A stretch of 64,000 bases of DNA from Micromonospora phaseoli (lineage in GTDB: Bacteria > Actinomycetota > Actinomycetes > Mycobacteriales > Micromonosporaceae), in contig NZ_FNYV01000003.1 in NCBI RefSeq assembly GCF_900109115.1, forward strand, positions 636,633 through 700,632. Direction: 5' to 3'. The notes beneath the pieces are model-generated. The model was not told the origin of the DNA. It was given only the letters and a program-made list of their open reading frames with translations, and did no database searches. This document shows positions 8,186 to 16,548 of this stretch, piece by piece; the stretch's first letter is position 1; each line of letters starts with the position of its first letter. Both the position numbers and the translations under genes were made by a program.

Positions 8186-9055
8186 TCACCCGTCCTCCCG
8201 ATCGGGTGATTCGGTCCGGAAGAAGTTGCTCTGCCGGCCGTCGCGCAGCTGCTCCTGGTAGATCAGGTTCAGCCGGCGGAGATCGAAGGTATGGAACCAC
8301 TCGTCCCAGGTGATCTCGCGTACCCGGCTGCTCTCCCGATAACCCGGAATGTTGAAGGTGAGCACGCCGGCTCGGCCGTCCCGCTCGGTACCGTTGATCG
8401 TCGCCGGCTTGGCGCCCCGCTCCCGGGCCCAGCGCCGGATGACGTCGTGGTTGGTGGTGACCAGGCTGCGGCCGGGACGCTCCGGTCGGTCCTGGACCGA
8501 GGAGATCACCTGCGACGACCGGACCGACCGGGAGGTCGACCGGCCGGTCGACGGGCCACCACTGCGGGCCGGCGCCGCCTTGGCCGCACCCCGCGGCGCA
8601 GCGGCCCTGCGAGCCGGCGCCGCGCCCGCCGTGGACTTACGGGCCGCCGTACCCGCCGTGGACTTACGGGCCGCCGTGCTTGCCGTGGCCTTCCGCGGGG
8701 CGGACTTGCGCGCTCCCGTCGTGGACTTGCGCGCCGCCCTGGTCGTGGACTTGCGCGCCGCGCCCGCCCGCGTACCCGAAGTCTTCGTGGCGCTGGCGCG
8801 GCCGGCCGGTCCGCTGCTCCGGCGTCCGGCACCGCCCGACCGGAGCGCCTTCGCCAGCGTCTTCACCAGCTCCGGCTTGCGCAGCGCGGAGATGCCGGAG
8901 ACCCCGTACCGGCGCAACTGCCCCCTGATGTCGTCCACACGCATCTGCGAGATCTCCGACTCGGAGATCCGCGCCGTGTTCGGGCCTGCGTTGCGGCTCT
9001 GCCGCTTGGTACCGGTCGCGGTCCCGCCGCGACCCGAGCTGTTTCGCTGAGCCAT
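8186..9055 (-). CDS. Rho_N/SAP-like domain protein with histone H1-like lysine-rich repeats
   Basis: The protein has 289 residues in three parts. Residues about 35-72 (MRVDDIRGQLRRYGVSGIS...LVKTLAKAL) match the Rho termination factor N-terminal fold. Residues about 75-175 form an Ala/Lys/Arg/Ser/Thr region with repeats of AARKST, resembling eukaryotic histone H1 and mycobacterial HupB/Lsr2-type tails. The C-terminus (NHDVIRRWARERGAKPATING...FNIPGYRESSRVREITWDEWF) is a compact conserved domain seen in other actinobacterial proteins. It is probably a DNA- or RNA-binding nucleoid protein; that role is inferred. It lies downstream of the YbjN gene on the same strand, separated by a hairpin. Confidence 0.75.
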   Translation of the reverse strand: MAQRNSSGRGGTATGTKRQSRNAGPNTARISESEISQMRVDDIRGQLRRYGVSGISALRKPELVKTLAKALRSGGAGRRSSGPAGRASATKTSGTRAGAARKSTTRAARKSTTGARKSAPRKATASTAARKSTAGTAARKSTAGAAPARRAAAPRGAAKAAPARSGGPSTGRSTSRSVRSSQVISSVQDRPERPGRSLVTTNHDVIRRWARERGAKPATINGTERDGRAGVLTFNIPGYRESSRVREITWDEWFHTFDLRRLNLIYQEQLRDGRQSNFFRTESPDREDG

Positions 9056-9104
9056 CAGTGCTCACGCTCCTCGACACTCGTGTCTCGGCGCGGCGGGTCC
9101 CAAC

Positions 9105-9124
9105 GCCGCACCGCGCGGTGCGGC
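9105..9124 (-). terminator. Perfect palindrome hairpin downstream of the YbjN gene
   Basis: GCCGCACCGC-GCGGTGCGGC is a perfect 20-bp palindrome 7 bases after the stop of the minus-strand YbjN gene and 50 bases before the start of the next minus-strand gene. A terminator is the simplest reading; an operator is possible. Confidence 0.55.
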
Positions 9125-9131
9125 TTACCCG

Positions 9132-9662
9132 TCAGGGACGGTCCGAACCTCCATCGGACGGCGAATCGACCCCGGGCTGCGACGGCTCGAACAGGTGCGC
9201 GAAGGCGGCAAGGTTGGCCGTGGACTCGCCCCGCTTGACCCGCCACTCCCACTCGCGTCGGATCGAGCTGCCGAAGCCGATCTCCAACATCGTGTCGAAC
9301 GACTCGTCGGCGTAGGTCAGCACCGCGCCGAGCAGCCGATCCAGCTCGTCGGCGTCGACTCCGGCGGGGTTGACCCGGCCGGTGAGGTAGACGTCGCCGA
9401 CCGCGTCGATGGAGAACGAGACCGCGTACATCTTGGCGTTGCGCTGCAACAGCCAGGCCCACAGCTCCTCGCGGCGCTCGTCCGGCTGGCGCATCACGAA
9501 AGCCTCGATCCGCAGGGCGTGCTCGCCCACGATCAGGTTGCAGATCGTCTTGAGCTTGTGGGTGCCGGGCAGGGTCACCGCGTACGCCCCCGGGCCGGTG
9601 GACTCGCAGGCGAGCTCCCGCTCCGCGCAGACAGACTCGATCAAGGTCCCGAGGTCGCTCAT
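9132..9662 (-). CDS. YbjN domain-containing protein (Rv0487-like)
   Basis: The protein has 176 residues and matches the YbjN (type III chaperone-like fold) family: LGTLIESVCAERELACE, LPGTHKLKTICNLIVGEHALRIEAFVMRQPDE and LLQRNAKMYAVSFSIDAVGDVYLTGRV are typical. YbjN proteins have been called sensory transduction regulators but lack a defined biochemical role. It lies just downstream of mshA on the same strand, as I recall for Rv0487 beside mshA (Rv0486) in mycobacteria. ATG at 9662 is taken. Confidence 0.85.
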   Translation of the reverse strand: MSDLGTLIESVCAERELACESTGPGAYAVTLPGTHKLKTICNLIVGEHALRIEAFVMRQPDERREELWAWLLQRNAKMYAVSFSIDAVGDVYLTGRVNPAGVDADELDRLLGAVLTYADESFDTMLEIGFGSSIRREWEWRVKRGESTANLAAFAHLFEPSQPGVDSPSDGGSDRP

Positions 9663-9722
9663 CCGATCAACTCTACGGCCAGCCCCGCCACACCGCCCGA
9701 TCGTCGGCAGCCGGCGTTGCCC

Positions 9723-9779
9723 GGCGTTAACAGGGGGCCCTTCCTATACACCAGGCGTTAACAGGGGGCCCTTCCTTAC
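9723..9779. repeat. Dispersed GGCCCCCTGTTAACGCC repeat, copy B (two tandem direct units)
   Basis: Two identical 23-bp units (9723-9745 and 9754-9776) are repeated 31 bp apart in direct orientation, immediately after the mshA stop codon (TGA then GTAAGGAAGGG on the mshA strand). They match the core of the copies at 4.07 and 20.87 kb. Because the units are direct rather than inverted, any hairpin forms only within the GGGGGCCC core. Confidence 0.85.
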
Positions 9780-11132
9780 TCACCAGCAGCGGGAGGTGGC
9801 GAGTTCGGCGGCGAAGCGCGCCCGGTGCGCGGCGATCGCCTCGCCGTAGACGGTGAGCAGGCCGGTGGCGGTGCGGTGCCAGGAGAAGTTGCGGGCATGC
9901 CGGGCGGCGCCGACGGACAGCTCGGCCCGACGCGCCCGATCGGGCAGCAGACGGCCGAGCGTACGCGCCCAGTCGACCGGGTCGTGGCCGCGCACCAGCA
10001 CGCCGCTGACCTGGTCGCGTACCGCGGTGACCAGGCCGCCGACGGCTGCGGCCACCACGGGCGTGCCGCAGGCCTGGGCCTCCAGCGCGACCAGACCGAA
10101 GGATTCGTTGTACGACGGCACCGCGATCAGGTCGGCCGCCTGGTACAGCAGGGGCAGGTCGGCACCGGTGAGCGGCGGCAGGAAGTGCAGCCGGTCGGTG
10201 ACTCCGAGCGAGGCGGCCAGCTCGATCAGGGCGGTCGGCCGGTCCAGCCCGCTGCCGCTGGGGCCACCACAGATCACCACCGCGACGTCACGGGCCAGCG
10301 CGGGATCCCGCTCGCGCAGCGCGGCGATCGCCCGAATCAGCACGTCCGGCGCCTTCAGCGGTTGGATCCGTCCGACGAAGGCCACCAGGTGACCTCGGCT
10401 CGGCAGGCCCAACCGCGCACGGGCGTCGGCGGCGGCGCGGTCCCGGTCGCCGGGTACCGGACGGAACCGGTCCAGGTCCACGCCGGGCTCCACCACCGCC
10501 ACCCGGGTCGGGTCGGCGTCGTACCGGCCGATCAGGTCCCGCGCCTCGACCCGGGTGTTCGCGACCAGCCGGTCCGCCTCCGCGACCACCTGCTCCTCGC
10601 CGATCACCCGCGCCTTGGGTTCCGGCCGGTCTCCGGCGGCGAGCTGCGCGTTCTTGACCTTGGCCAGGGTGTGCGCGCTGTGCACCAGCGGCACCCCCCA
10701 GCGATCCTTGGCCAGCCAGCCGACCTGGCCGGAGAGCCAGTAGTGGGAGTGGACGAGGTCGTAGTGGCCGGGTGGGCGGGCCGCCTCGGCGCGCAGCACG
10801 CCGGCGGTGAACGCGCAGAGCTGCCCCGGCAACTCCTCCTTGGTCAGCCCTTCCAGCGGACCGGCCATCACGTGCCGGACGTGGACTCCGGGGGTCACCT
10901 CCACCAGGGGTGGCAGGTCGCCCGAGGTGGCCCGGGTGAAGATCTCGACCTCGACGTTCGCCTCGGCCAACCGCCGGGCGACCTCAAGGATGTAGACGTT
11001 CATCCCGCCAGCGTCTCCGGTGCCCGGCTGGTGCAGCGGCGAGGTGTGCACCGAGAGTGTCGCGATCCGCCGGGGTCGCGGCCACGGCAGGGAGCCTCGC
11101 TGACGACCGACACCGGTGTGCTGTTCCGCCAC
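9780..11132 (-). CDS. mshA: D-inositol-3-phosphate glycosyltransferase (mycothiol synthesis)
   Basis: The protein has 450 residues. MshA transfers GlcNAc from UDP-GlcNAc to 1L-inositol-1-phosphate, the first step of mycothiol synthesis. GT4 features are [20 protein letters not shown] (acceptor/donor loop), [57 protein letters not shown] and the C-terminal E-x7-E element in [27 protein letters not shown] at 11130-11132 is preferred because AAGGGAG lies 6 bases upstream; a GTG at 11150 is possible. It ends at a dispersed repeat. Confidence 0.95.
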   Translation of the reverse strand: MAEQHTGVGRQRGSLPWPRPRRIATLSVHTSPLHQPGTGDAGGMNVYILEVARRLAEANVEVEIFTRATSGDLPPLVEVTPGVHVRHVMAGPLEGLTKEELPGQLCAFTAGVLRAEAARPPGHYDLVHSHYWLSGQVGWLAKDRWGVPLVHSAHTLAKVKNAQLAAGDRPEPKARVIGEEQVVAEADRLVANTRVEARDLIGRYDADPTRVAVVEPGVDLDRFRPVPGDRDRAAADARARLGLPSRGHLVAFVGRIQPLKAPDVLIRAIAALRERDPALARDVAVVICGGPSGSGLDRPTALIELAASLGVTDRLHFLPPLTGADLPLLYQAADLIAVPSYNESFGLVALEAQACGTPVVAAAVGGLVTAVRDQVSGVLVRGHDPVDWARTLGRLLPDRARRAELSVGAARHARNFSWHRTATGLLTVYGEAIAAHRARFAAELATSRCW

Positions 11133-11314
11133 GTCCGCTCCCTTTGCCACGGTTGATGCCGTCTCGCACGACCGGCGCTCCTGCGTAAACCTCCACGCCG
11201 GATGTCATCTTCCCGATCGGCCGCGGGAAATACGTCGGCCAGACCCCTGGGCGTGACCGACCTCATGTCGACGGCGCCGCTCGGGGACCGAGGGCGGGGG
11301 GTGAGAATGGCCCG

Positions 11315-12079
11315 ATGAGTCGTGTCGCCGTCGTCACCGGAGCGTCCAGCGGAATCGGCGCAGCCACCGCCCGGCGGCTCGCCGCCGAGGGTTTCCACGT
11401 CCTGGCCGCCGCGCGGCGTACCGACCGGTTGACCGATCTGGTCACCGAGATCACCGCTGCCGGCGGCGCCGCCACCGCGGTGGCCTGCGATGTCACCTCC
11501 GACGAGTCGGTGGCCGGCCTCGCGCGGGCCGCGCAGCAGGCACCCGGGTCAGTTGCACTGCTGGTCAACAACGCCGGCGGGGCACGCGGGCTTGATCCGG
11601 TGGAGTCCGGGTCGGTCGCCGACTGGCAGTGGATGTACGACGTCAACGTGCTCGGCACCCTGCGGGTCACCCAGGCGCTGCTGCCGGCGCTGGAGTCCTC
11701 GGGCGCCGGCACCATCGTCGTCGTCTCGTCGACCGCCGGCTTCACGGTGTACGAGGGCGGCGGCGGCTACACCGCGGCCAAGCACGCACAGACCGCGATC
11801 GCCGGCACGTTGCGGCTGGAGCTGTGCGGACGTCCGGTCCGGGTGATCGAGATCGACCCGGGCATGGTGCGGACCGACGAGTTCGCCCTGGTCCGCTTCC
11901 AGGGAGATGCCGACCGGGCGGGTGCCGTCTACGCCGGGGTCGCGGAGCCACTGGTTGCCGAGGACGTCGCCGACTGCATCGCCTGGTGTGCCACCCGCCC
12001 GCAGCACGTCAACGTGGATCGGCTCGTCGTCCGTCCGCTGGCCCAGGCCGCCCAGCACAAGGTGCACCGGACAAGCTGA
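11315..12079 (+). CDS. SDR family NAD(P)-dependent oxidoreductase (Rv0484c-like)
   Basis: The protein has 254 residues. It shows the classical SDR pattern: cofactor loop VTGASSGIGAATARRL, NNAGGARG, catalytic serine in VVVSSTAGF, and YTAAKHAQ (Tyr-x-x-x-Lys). The arginines after the second strand (AARRTDR) suggest NADP(H) preference. It is divergent from mshA. The next gene starts 13 bases after its stop, so co-transcription is likely. An SDR occupies a similar position in mycobacteria. Substrate unknown. Confidence 0.88.
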   Translation: MSRVAVVTGASSGIGAATARRLAAEGFHVLAAARRTDRLTDLVTEITAAGGAATAVACDVTSDESVAGLARAAQQAPGSVALLVNNAGGARGLDPVESGSVADWQWMYDVNVLGTLRVTQALLPALESSGAGTIVVVSSTAGFTVYEGGGGYTAAKHAQTAIAGTLRLELCGRPVRVIEIDPGMVRTDEFALVRFQGDADRAGAVYAGVAEPLVAEDVADCIAWCATRPQHVNVDRLVVRPLAQAAQHKVHRTS

Positions 12080-12092
12080 GCCGGATTCCACG

Positions 12093-12887
12093 ATGACCAC
12101 GCGGACGCCCCGGCCGATCGGGGTGGCGACCCGGGGAACCACCGGCCCCAACCGGCTGCGCCGGGTGGACAACTGGATGGTGGAGAGCTGCGCCGAGGCG
12201 CTGCGGTCCGCACCGGACCCGCTGGTGGTCGACCTCGGCTACGGCGCGACCCCGGTGACGGCGGTGGAGCTGCGCGCCCGGCTCGCCGCCCGGGTCCGCG
12301 CCGACGTGCGGGTGGTCGGGCTGGAGATCGATCCGGTACGCGTCGCCGACGCCCTTCCCGCCGCCGACCCACCCGGGCTCACCTTCGTCCAGGGCGGCTT
12401 CGAGCTGGCCGGTCTGCGCCCGAGGCTGGTCCGCGCGTTCAACGTGCTGCGCCAGTACGACGAGAGCGAGGTGGCCGGCGCGTGGGCCACGCTCGTTGCG
12501 GGCCTCGCCCCGGGCGGGCTGCTGGTGGAGGGCACCTGCGACGAGTTGGGCCGCCTCGGCGGCTGGGTGCTGCTCGACGCCGACGGCCCGCGCTCGTTGA
12601 CCCTGGCCACCCGGCTGGCCTCCCTCGACAATCCGGCCGAACTCGCCGAACGGCTACCCAAGGCGCTGATCCACCGCAACGTGCCGGGCGAGCCGGTCCA
12701 CGACCTGATCCAGGCTCTGGAGGGGGCCTGGCGGACCGCCGCCGGCTATGCCCCCTTCGGCCCTCGTCAACGCTGGCTGCAGACCGTGGCCGCCGTCCAC
12801 GCCCAGGGCTGGCCCATCCTCGACCGACCCCGCCGCTGGCGCCTGGGCGAACTCACCGTCGCCTGGCCCGCCATCGCCCCCACCTGA
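12093..12887 (+). CDS. Class I SAM-dependent methyltransferase-like protein
   Basis: The protein has 264 residues if it starts at the ATG at 12093 (MTTRTPRPIGVATRGTTGPNRLRRVD). DPLVVDLGYGATPVTAVELRARL resembles the SAM-binding motif I, VVGLEIDPVRVADALP the acidic motif II ribose contact, and NVLRQYDESEVAGAWATLVAGLAPGGLLVEGTCDE the later methyltransferase strands. It lies 13 bases after the SDR and probably shares its transcript. The substrate (small molecule or macromolecule) cannot be inferred. Confidence 0.75.
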   Translation: MTTRTPRPIGVATRGTTGPNRLRRVDNWMVESCAEALRSAPDPLVVDLGYGATPVTAVELRARLAARVRADVRVVGLEIDPVRVADALPAADPPGLTFVQGGFELAGLRPRLVRAFNVLRQYDESEVAGAWATLVAGLAPGGLLVEGTCDELGRLGGWVLLDADGPRSLTLATRLASLDNPAELAERLPKALIHRNVPGEPVHDLIQALEGAWRTAAGYAPFGPRQRWLQTVAAVHAQGWPILDRPRRWRLGELTVAWPAIAPT

Positions 12888-12892
12888 CCGTT

Positions 12893-12953
12893 GTTGACCA
12901 AGAAGTTCGCGCCTGGATCCCGCACCCGGTGAGACGCAAACTTCTTGATCAAC
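12893..12953. repeat. REP-like palindromic element between convergent genes
   Basis: GTTGACCAAGAAGTT (12893-12907) and AACTTCTTGATCAAC (12939-12953) are inverted with one mismatch, and an internal GCGCC/GAGACGC part extends the structure. It lies between the methyltransferase and murB stop codons and can serve as a bidirectional terminator. Its sequence is much richer in A/T than neighbouring DNA, which suggests a mobile palindromic repeat. Confidence 0.7.
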
Positions 12954-12966
12954 TCGATCAGCGGGG

Positions 12967-14049
12967 TCAGAGGGTGCAGTTGATTAGGACGGGTTCGGGG
13001 TGGAGGGGGACGGCGAAGCGGGCCTGGACGGTGTCGCGGATCTCGCGGGCGAGGGTGATCAGGGCCTGGGTGGTGGCGGTGCCGGTGGGATTGGTGAGAG
13101 CAAGGGTGTGCTTGCTGGAGATGGCCACTCCCTCCGGGCCGGGGTAGCCCTTGCCGAAGCCGGCCTTGTCGATCAGCCAGGCCGCGCTGACCTTCACCAT
13201 GTCGCCGGTACCCGGCCACGCCGGTGGTTCACCCAGGTCGGCGGCGCGCTGCCGCAACATCTCGTACGCGGCCCCGTCGAGCACCGGATTGGTGAAGAAC
13301 GAGCCGACCGAGCGAGTGTCCGGGTCGGCCGGGTCGAGCACCATGCCCTTCCCGGCGCGCAACCGCAGCACCGTGTTCCGAGCCTGGGCCAGCGGCACCC
13401 GGTCACCGACTCCGACGTCGAGTGACCGGGCCAGCTCCGCGTAGCGCACCGCGCCGGAGCGCGGCGAGCGGGTCAGCCGGAAGTCCACCGAGAGCACCAC
13501 CCAGCGCTCGCTGTACTTGAAGATGCTGGAGCGGTAGGCGAACCCACAGTCCGCGGCGGCGACCCGCCCGACGGTTCCCGCGGCGCGGTCGTAGACCTGC
13601 ACACCGGTGATGGTCTCGGCGACCTCCTGCCCGTACGCCCCGACGTTCTGGATCGGGGTGGCACCGGTCGAGCCGGGAATGCCGGACAGGCACTCCACCC
13701 CCGACCAGCCGTTGCGCACCGTCGCGGCGACCAGGTCGTCCCACGGCTCGCCGGCCTCGACCCGTACCGTCACGGTCTGCTCGTCCTCGGCGATCACCCG
13801 CAGGCCGCGCGAGCGGACGAGGACCACGGTGCCCGGGAAGCCGACATCGCCGATGACCACATTGCTGCCGCCGGCGAGCAGGAGGATCTCGGGGCCCGCC
13901 TCGCGTACCCGGGCGACGATCTCCTCGGCGCTGGCGGCGGTGACGATCCGGCCGGCCGGTCCGCCCAGGCGCAACGTGGTGTATTGCGACAGATAGTCCG
14001 TGCTGGCGGGTTGCGCGGCGGCACTCGGCTGGGCGTAGACGTCGGACAC
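12967..14049 (-). CDS. murB: UDP-N-acetylenolpyruvoylglucosamine reductase
   Basis: The protein has 360 residues. It reduces enolpyruvyl-UDP-GlcNAc to UDP-MurNAc in peptidoglycan precursor synthesis, using FAD and NADPH. LSQYTTLRLGGPAGRIV is the FAD-domain entry, LLAGGSNVVIGD the pyrophosphate loop, GVECLSGIPGSTGATPIQNVGAYGQEV the core, FAYRSSIFK the Tyr/Arg active-site element, and SVGSFFTNPVL carries the proton-donor serine; SAAWLIDKAGFGKGY is near the C-terminus. GTG at 14047-14049 gives normal family length. Position matches Rv0482 relative to mshA in mycobacteria. Confidence 0.95.
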   Translation of the reverse strand: MSDVYAQPSAAAQPASTDYLSQYTTLRLGGPAGRIVTAASAEEIVARVREAGPEILLLAGGSNVVIGDVGFPGTVVLVRSRGLRVIAEDEQTVTVRVEAGEPWDDLVAATVRNGWSGVECLSGIPGSTGATPIQNVGAYGQEVAETITGVQVYDRAAGTVGRVAAADCGFAYRSSIFKYSERWVVLSVDFRLTRSPRSGAVRYAELARSLDVGVGDRVPLAQARNTVLRLRAGKGMVLDPADPDTRSVGSFFTNPVLDGAAYEMLRQRAADLGEPPAWPGTGDMVKVSAAWLIDKAGFGKGYPGPEGVAISSKHTLALTNPTGTATTQALITLAREIRDTVQARFAVPLHPEPVLINCTL

Positions 14050-14119
14050 GCCCTTCACCCTAGGCTGAGGGGTAGCCGTGACACTCACTGGTGGCGCGGT
14101 CACCCCCGGGAGGATGGCG

Positions 14120-14884
14120 ATGAGCAGATTGCACGGCACCAAGGACTTCTGGATCGGGGCGCTCCGGGCGGAGGGCCTGGCGTTCGCCGCCGCAGTTGCC
14201 GAGGCACCGCCTGAGACACCCGTGTTGTCCTGCCCCGGCTGGACGGTGACCGACCTGACCCGGCACCTCGCCGGCATCTACCAGTGGGTACGCGACGTGG
14301 CCGGCGCGGGTGCGGCCACCACGCCCCAACAGAGCCGGTCGCGGCCGGTCGAGCCGGTGCCGGGGGTCGCCGCCGTGCAGCAGTGGCAGCAGGCGTACGA
14401 CGAGCTGATGGCGCTCTTCGACACCCTCGACCCGGAGGCACCGGCGTGGAACTGGGCGCCACAGCCGAAGAAGGCGGCCTTCTGGCCGCGTCGGATGGCC
14501 CACGAGACGGCGGTGCACCGCTGGGACGCCCAGCTCGCCATCGCGGCCGGCGAGCCGATCGAGGCGAAGCTCGCGGTCGACGGGGTGAGCGAGGTGCTGG
14601 ACACCTGGCTGCCGGCCGGCCGGCGGATCGCGACCGGCCCGTTGCACGGGGTGGTCCGGCTGTCCGCCACCGACGCCGACCAGGAGTGGTACCTGCGGCT
14701 GCGCGGCGAGGGGGTGGCCCTGCTCGACACCGGCACGATCCTCGACCACGACGACCACCACGCCCGGGTGCACGTCAGCGGGACGGCGAGCGACCTGCTG
14801 CTGGCGCTCTGGGGGCGGGTCAGCTTCGACACCCTGACCGTCGCCGGTGACCGCGCCCTGCTGGACGGCGTCCGCACCGGCTGA
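14120..14884 (+). CDS. Maleylpyruvate isomerase family mycothiol-dependent enzyme
   Basis: The protein has 254 residues with the MDMPI/DinB-like fold. CPGWTVTDLTRHLAGIYQWVRD contains the first metal-binding histidine, and RRMAHETAVHRWDAQLAIAAGEP the HExxxHRWD pair; together they form the divalent metal site. The C-terminal half is the MDMPI-C domain. Such enzymes use mycothiol for isomerisation, conjugation or detoxification, which fits the nearby mshA, but the substrate is unknown. ATG at 14120 is preferred over 14114 because GGGAGG lies 6 bases upstream. It is divergent from murB. Confidence 0.82.
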   Translation: MSRLHGTKDFWIGALRAEGLAFAAAVAEAPPETPVLSCPGWTVTDLTRHLAGIYQWVRDVAGAGAATTPQQSRSRPVEPVPGVAAVQQWQQAYDELMALFDTLDPEAPAWNWAPQPKKAAFWPRRMAHETAVHRWDAQLAIAAGEPIEAKLAVDGVSEVLDTWLPAGRRIATGPLHGVVRLSATDADQEWYLRLRGEGVALLDTGTILDHDDHHARVHVSGTASDLLLALWGRVSFDTLTVAGDRALLDGVRTG

Positions 14885-14961
14885 GCCGCACACCGGTCCA
14901 GCACCTGCTGAGCCGCGCACCGGTCCGGCACCGGTCCGGCACCGGCTGAGCCCTCAACCCG

Positions 14962-15002
14962 TGGCCACGAGCGGCCCCTCAGGCGAGGCCCGCTCGTGGC
15001 CA
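14962..15002 (+). terminator. Hairpin terminator upstream of the sugar operon
   Basis: TGGCCACGAGCGG (14962-14974) pairs perfectly with CCGCTCGTGGCCA (14990-15002), a 13-bp stem, followed by TTCTGTG. It insulates the cello-oligosaccharide promoter from the isomerase-family gene upstream. The DNA between 14885 and 14960 consists of short direct repeats of a GCACCGGTCC motif. Confidence 0.75.
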
Positions 15003-15018
15003 TTCTGTGACCCTCCCG

Positions 15019-15078
15019 TGAGAGCGCTCTCTTGACACCGGTCCCGGGCGGGCCGCAGGCTACGTGAGAGCGCTCTCA
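15019..15078 (+). promoter_or_regulatory. Promoter with two LacI-type operators of the cello-oligosaccharide operon
   Basis: TGAGAGCGCTCTC (15019-15031) abuts a consensus -35 box TTGACA (15032-15037). A second, complete palindrome TGAGAGCGCTCTCA lies at 15065-15078, 46 bp away, near the expected start point. A CAGGCT at about 15056 is a possible -10. The site differs from the TGGGAGCGCTCCCA of Streptomyces CebR at one symmetric position. The LacI-type repressor encoded at the end of this operon is the likely binder, with an inducing cello-oligosaccharide releasing it. Confidence 0.85.
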
Positions 15079-15123
15079 GACTCATCCCACCACCACCATC
15101 CGACCTGAGAGGGGTCATCACAG

Positions 15124-16431
15124 ATGGGCATTTTTCCGCGCCACCGCCTCGCGGCGGTCGCCCTGGTCGCCACCGGCGCCCTGCTTGCCACCAGCGGCTG
15201 CGGCGGCGGCAGCGAGGACGCCGGGGACGGCACGATAACCCTCACCGTCGACGTCTTCGGGCAACTCGGCTATGAGCAGCTCTACCAGCAGTACATGGAC
15301 GCCAACCCGGGCGTGAAGATCGTCGAGCGGGGCACCGGCGGCAACCTCGACGAGTACTCGCCGAAGCTGACCCAGTGGCTCGCCGCGGGTAAGGGCGCCG
15401 GGGACGTCGTGGCCATCGAGGAAGGCCTGATGGTCGAGTACAAGGCCAACCCGGACAACTTCGTCAACCTGCTCGACCACGGCGCCGGTGAGCTCAAGGG
15501 CAACTTCCTCGAATGGAAGTGGAACCAGGGGCTCACCGCCGACGGCAAGCAGCTGATCGGGCTCGGCACCGATGTCGGCGGCATGGCCATGTGCTACCGC
15601 ACCGACCTGTTCGCCCAGGCCGGCCTGCCCACCGACCGTGAGGAGGTCTCCAACCTCTGGCCGACCTGGGAGGACTACATCACCACCGGCGAGAAGTTCA
15701 AGGCCGCCAACACCGGCGCCTCGTTCCTGGACGCAGCCACCAACACCTTCAACACGATCGTGCTCCAGACGGCCGGCAACGCGCAGGGTTACCACTACTA
15801 CGACACCAGCGACAACCTGGTGGTGGACAGCAACCCGGCGGTGAAGCAGGCCTGGGACACCACCATGAACATCATCAACGCCGGCCTGTCGGGCAAGTAC
15901 GGCTCCTGGTCGGAGGAGTGGGTCTCCGCCTTCAAGCAGGCCAAGTTCGCCACCATCGCCTGCCCCGCCTGGATGACCGGCGTGATCGAGGGCAACGCCG
16001 GGCCGGAGGCGAGCGGCAAGTGGGACATCGCCCGGGTGCCGGGCAACGGCGGCAACTGGGGCGGATCGCACCTGGCCGTGCCCCGACAGAGCAAGAACCA
16101 GGAAGAGGCCATCAAGCTGATCAAGTTCCTGACCAGCGCCGAGGGCCACATCGGCGCCTTCAAGGCCAAGGGCCCACTGCCGTCCTCGCCGCAGGCGCTG
16201 GACGACCCCGCCATCACCGAGGCCACCAACGCGTACTTCTCCGAGGCGCCGGTCGGCAAGATCTTCGGTGAGGGCGCGAAGACCCTGAAGCCGGTCTACA
16301 TGGGCCCGAAGAACCAGGCCGTACGCACCGAGGTGGAGAACGCGGTCCGCACCGTCGAGCTGGGTCAGCGCAACCCCGAACAGGGGTGGCAGGACGCCAT
16401 CACCAACGCCAAGAAGGCCGCCGCCAAGTAG
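15124..16431 (+). CDS. cebE: Extracellular sugar-binding lipoprotein (cello-oligosaccharide type)
   Basis: The protein has 435 residues. A signal peptide ends in the lipobox LLATSGC, so the mature protein is a lipoprotein anchored at Cys24. The rest is a family-1 solute-binding fold (ITLTVDVFGQLGYEQLYQQYMDANPGVKI, YRTDLFAQAGLP, FKQAKFATIACPAWMTGVI, GGSHLAVPRQSKNQEEA). It delivers sugar to the two permeases downstream. Assignment to cellobiose/cellotriose rests on gene order with a GH1 glucosidase and CebR-like operators. No ATPase gene is in the operon; as in Streptomyces a shared MsiK-type ATPase elsewhere is expected. Confidence 0.85.
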   Translation: MGIFPRHRLAAVALVATGALLATSGCGGGSEDAGDGTITLTVDVFGQLGYEQLYQQYMDANPGVKIVERGTGGNLDEYSPKLTQWLAAGKGAGDVVAIEEGLMVEYKANPDNFVNLLDHGAGELKGNFLEWKWNQGLTADGKQLIGLGTDVGGMAMCYRTDLFAQAGLPTDREEVSNLWPTWEDYITTGEKFKAANTGASFLDAATNTFNTIVLQTAGNAQGYHYYDTSDNLVVDSNPAVKQAWDTTMNIINAGLSGKYGSWSEEWVSAFKQAKFATIACPAWMTGVIEGNAGPEASGKWDIARVPGNGGNWGGSHLAVPRQSKNQEEAIKLIKFLTSAEGHIGAFKAKGPLPSSPQALDDPAITEATNAYFSEAPVGKIFGEGAKTLKPVYMGPKNQAVRTEVENAVRTVELGQRNPEQGWQDAITNAKKAAAK

Positions 16432-16548
16432 CCGGCCCGATGGTCCCCGACCCCGCCGCCGATCCAGCCCGACCGCGTCCGAGCGACGCAGCCGGTGACC
16501 AGCCCTGGATCGGCGCGGGGCGGGGGCGTGGAAAGGAGTCAACGGGTC

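Noticed and set aside
14885..14960. Short GCACCGGTCC repeats as a CRISPR or iteron array
   Set aside because: Units are only about 10-25 bp, imperfect and without unique spacers; they look like local slippage repeats.
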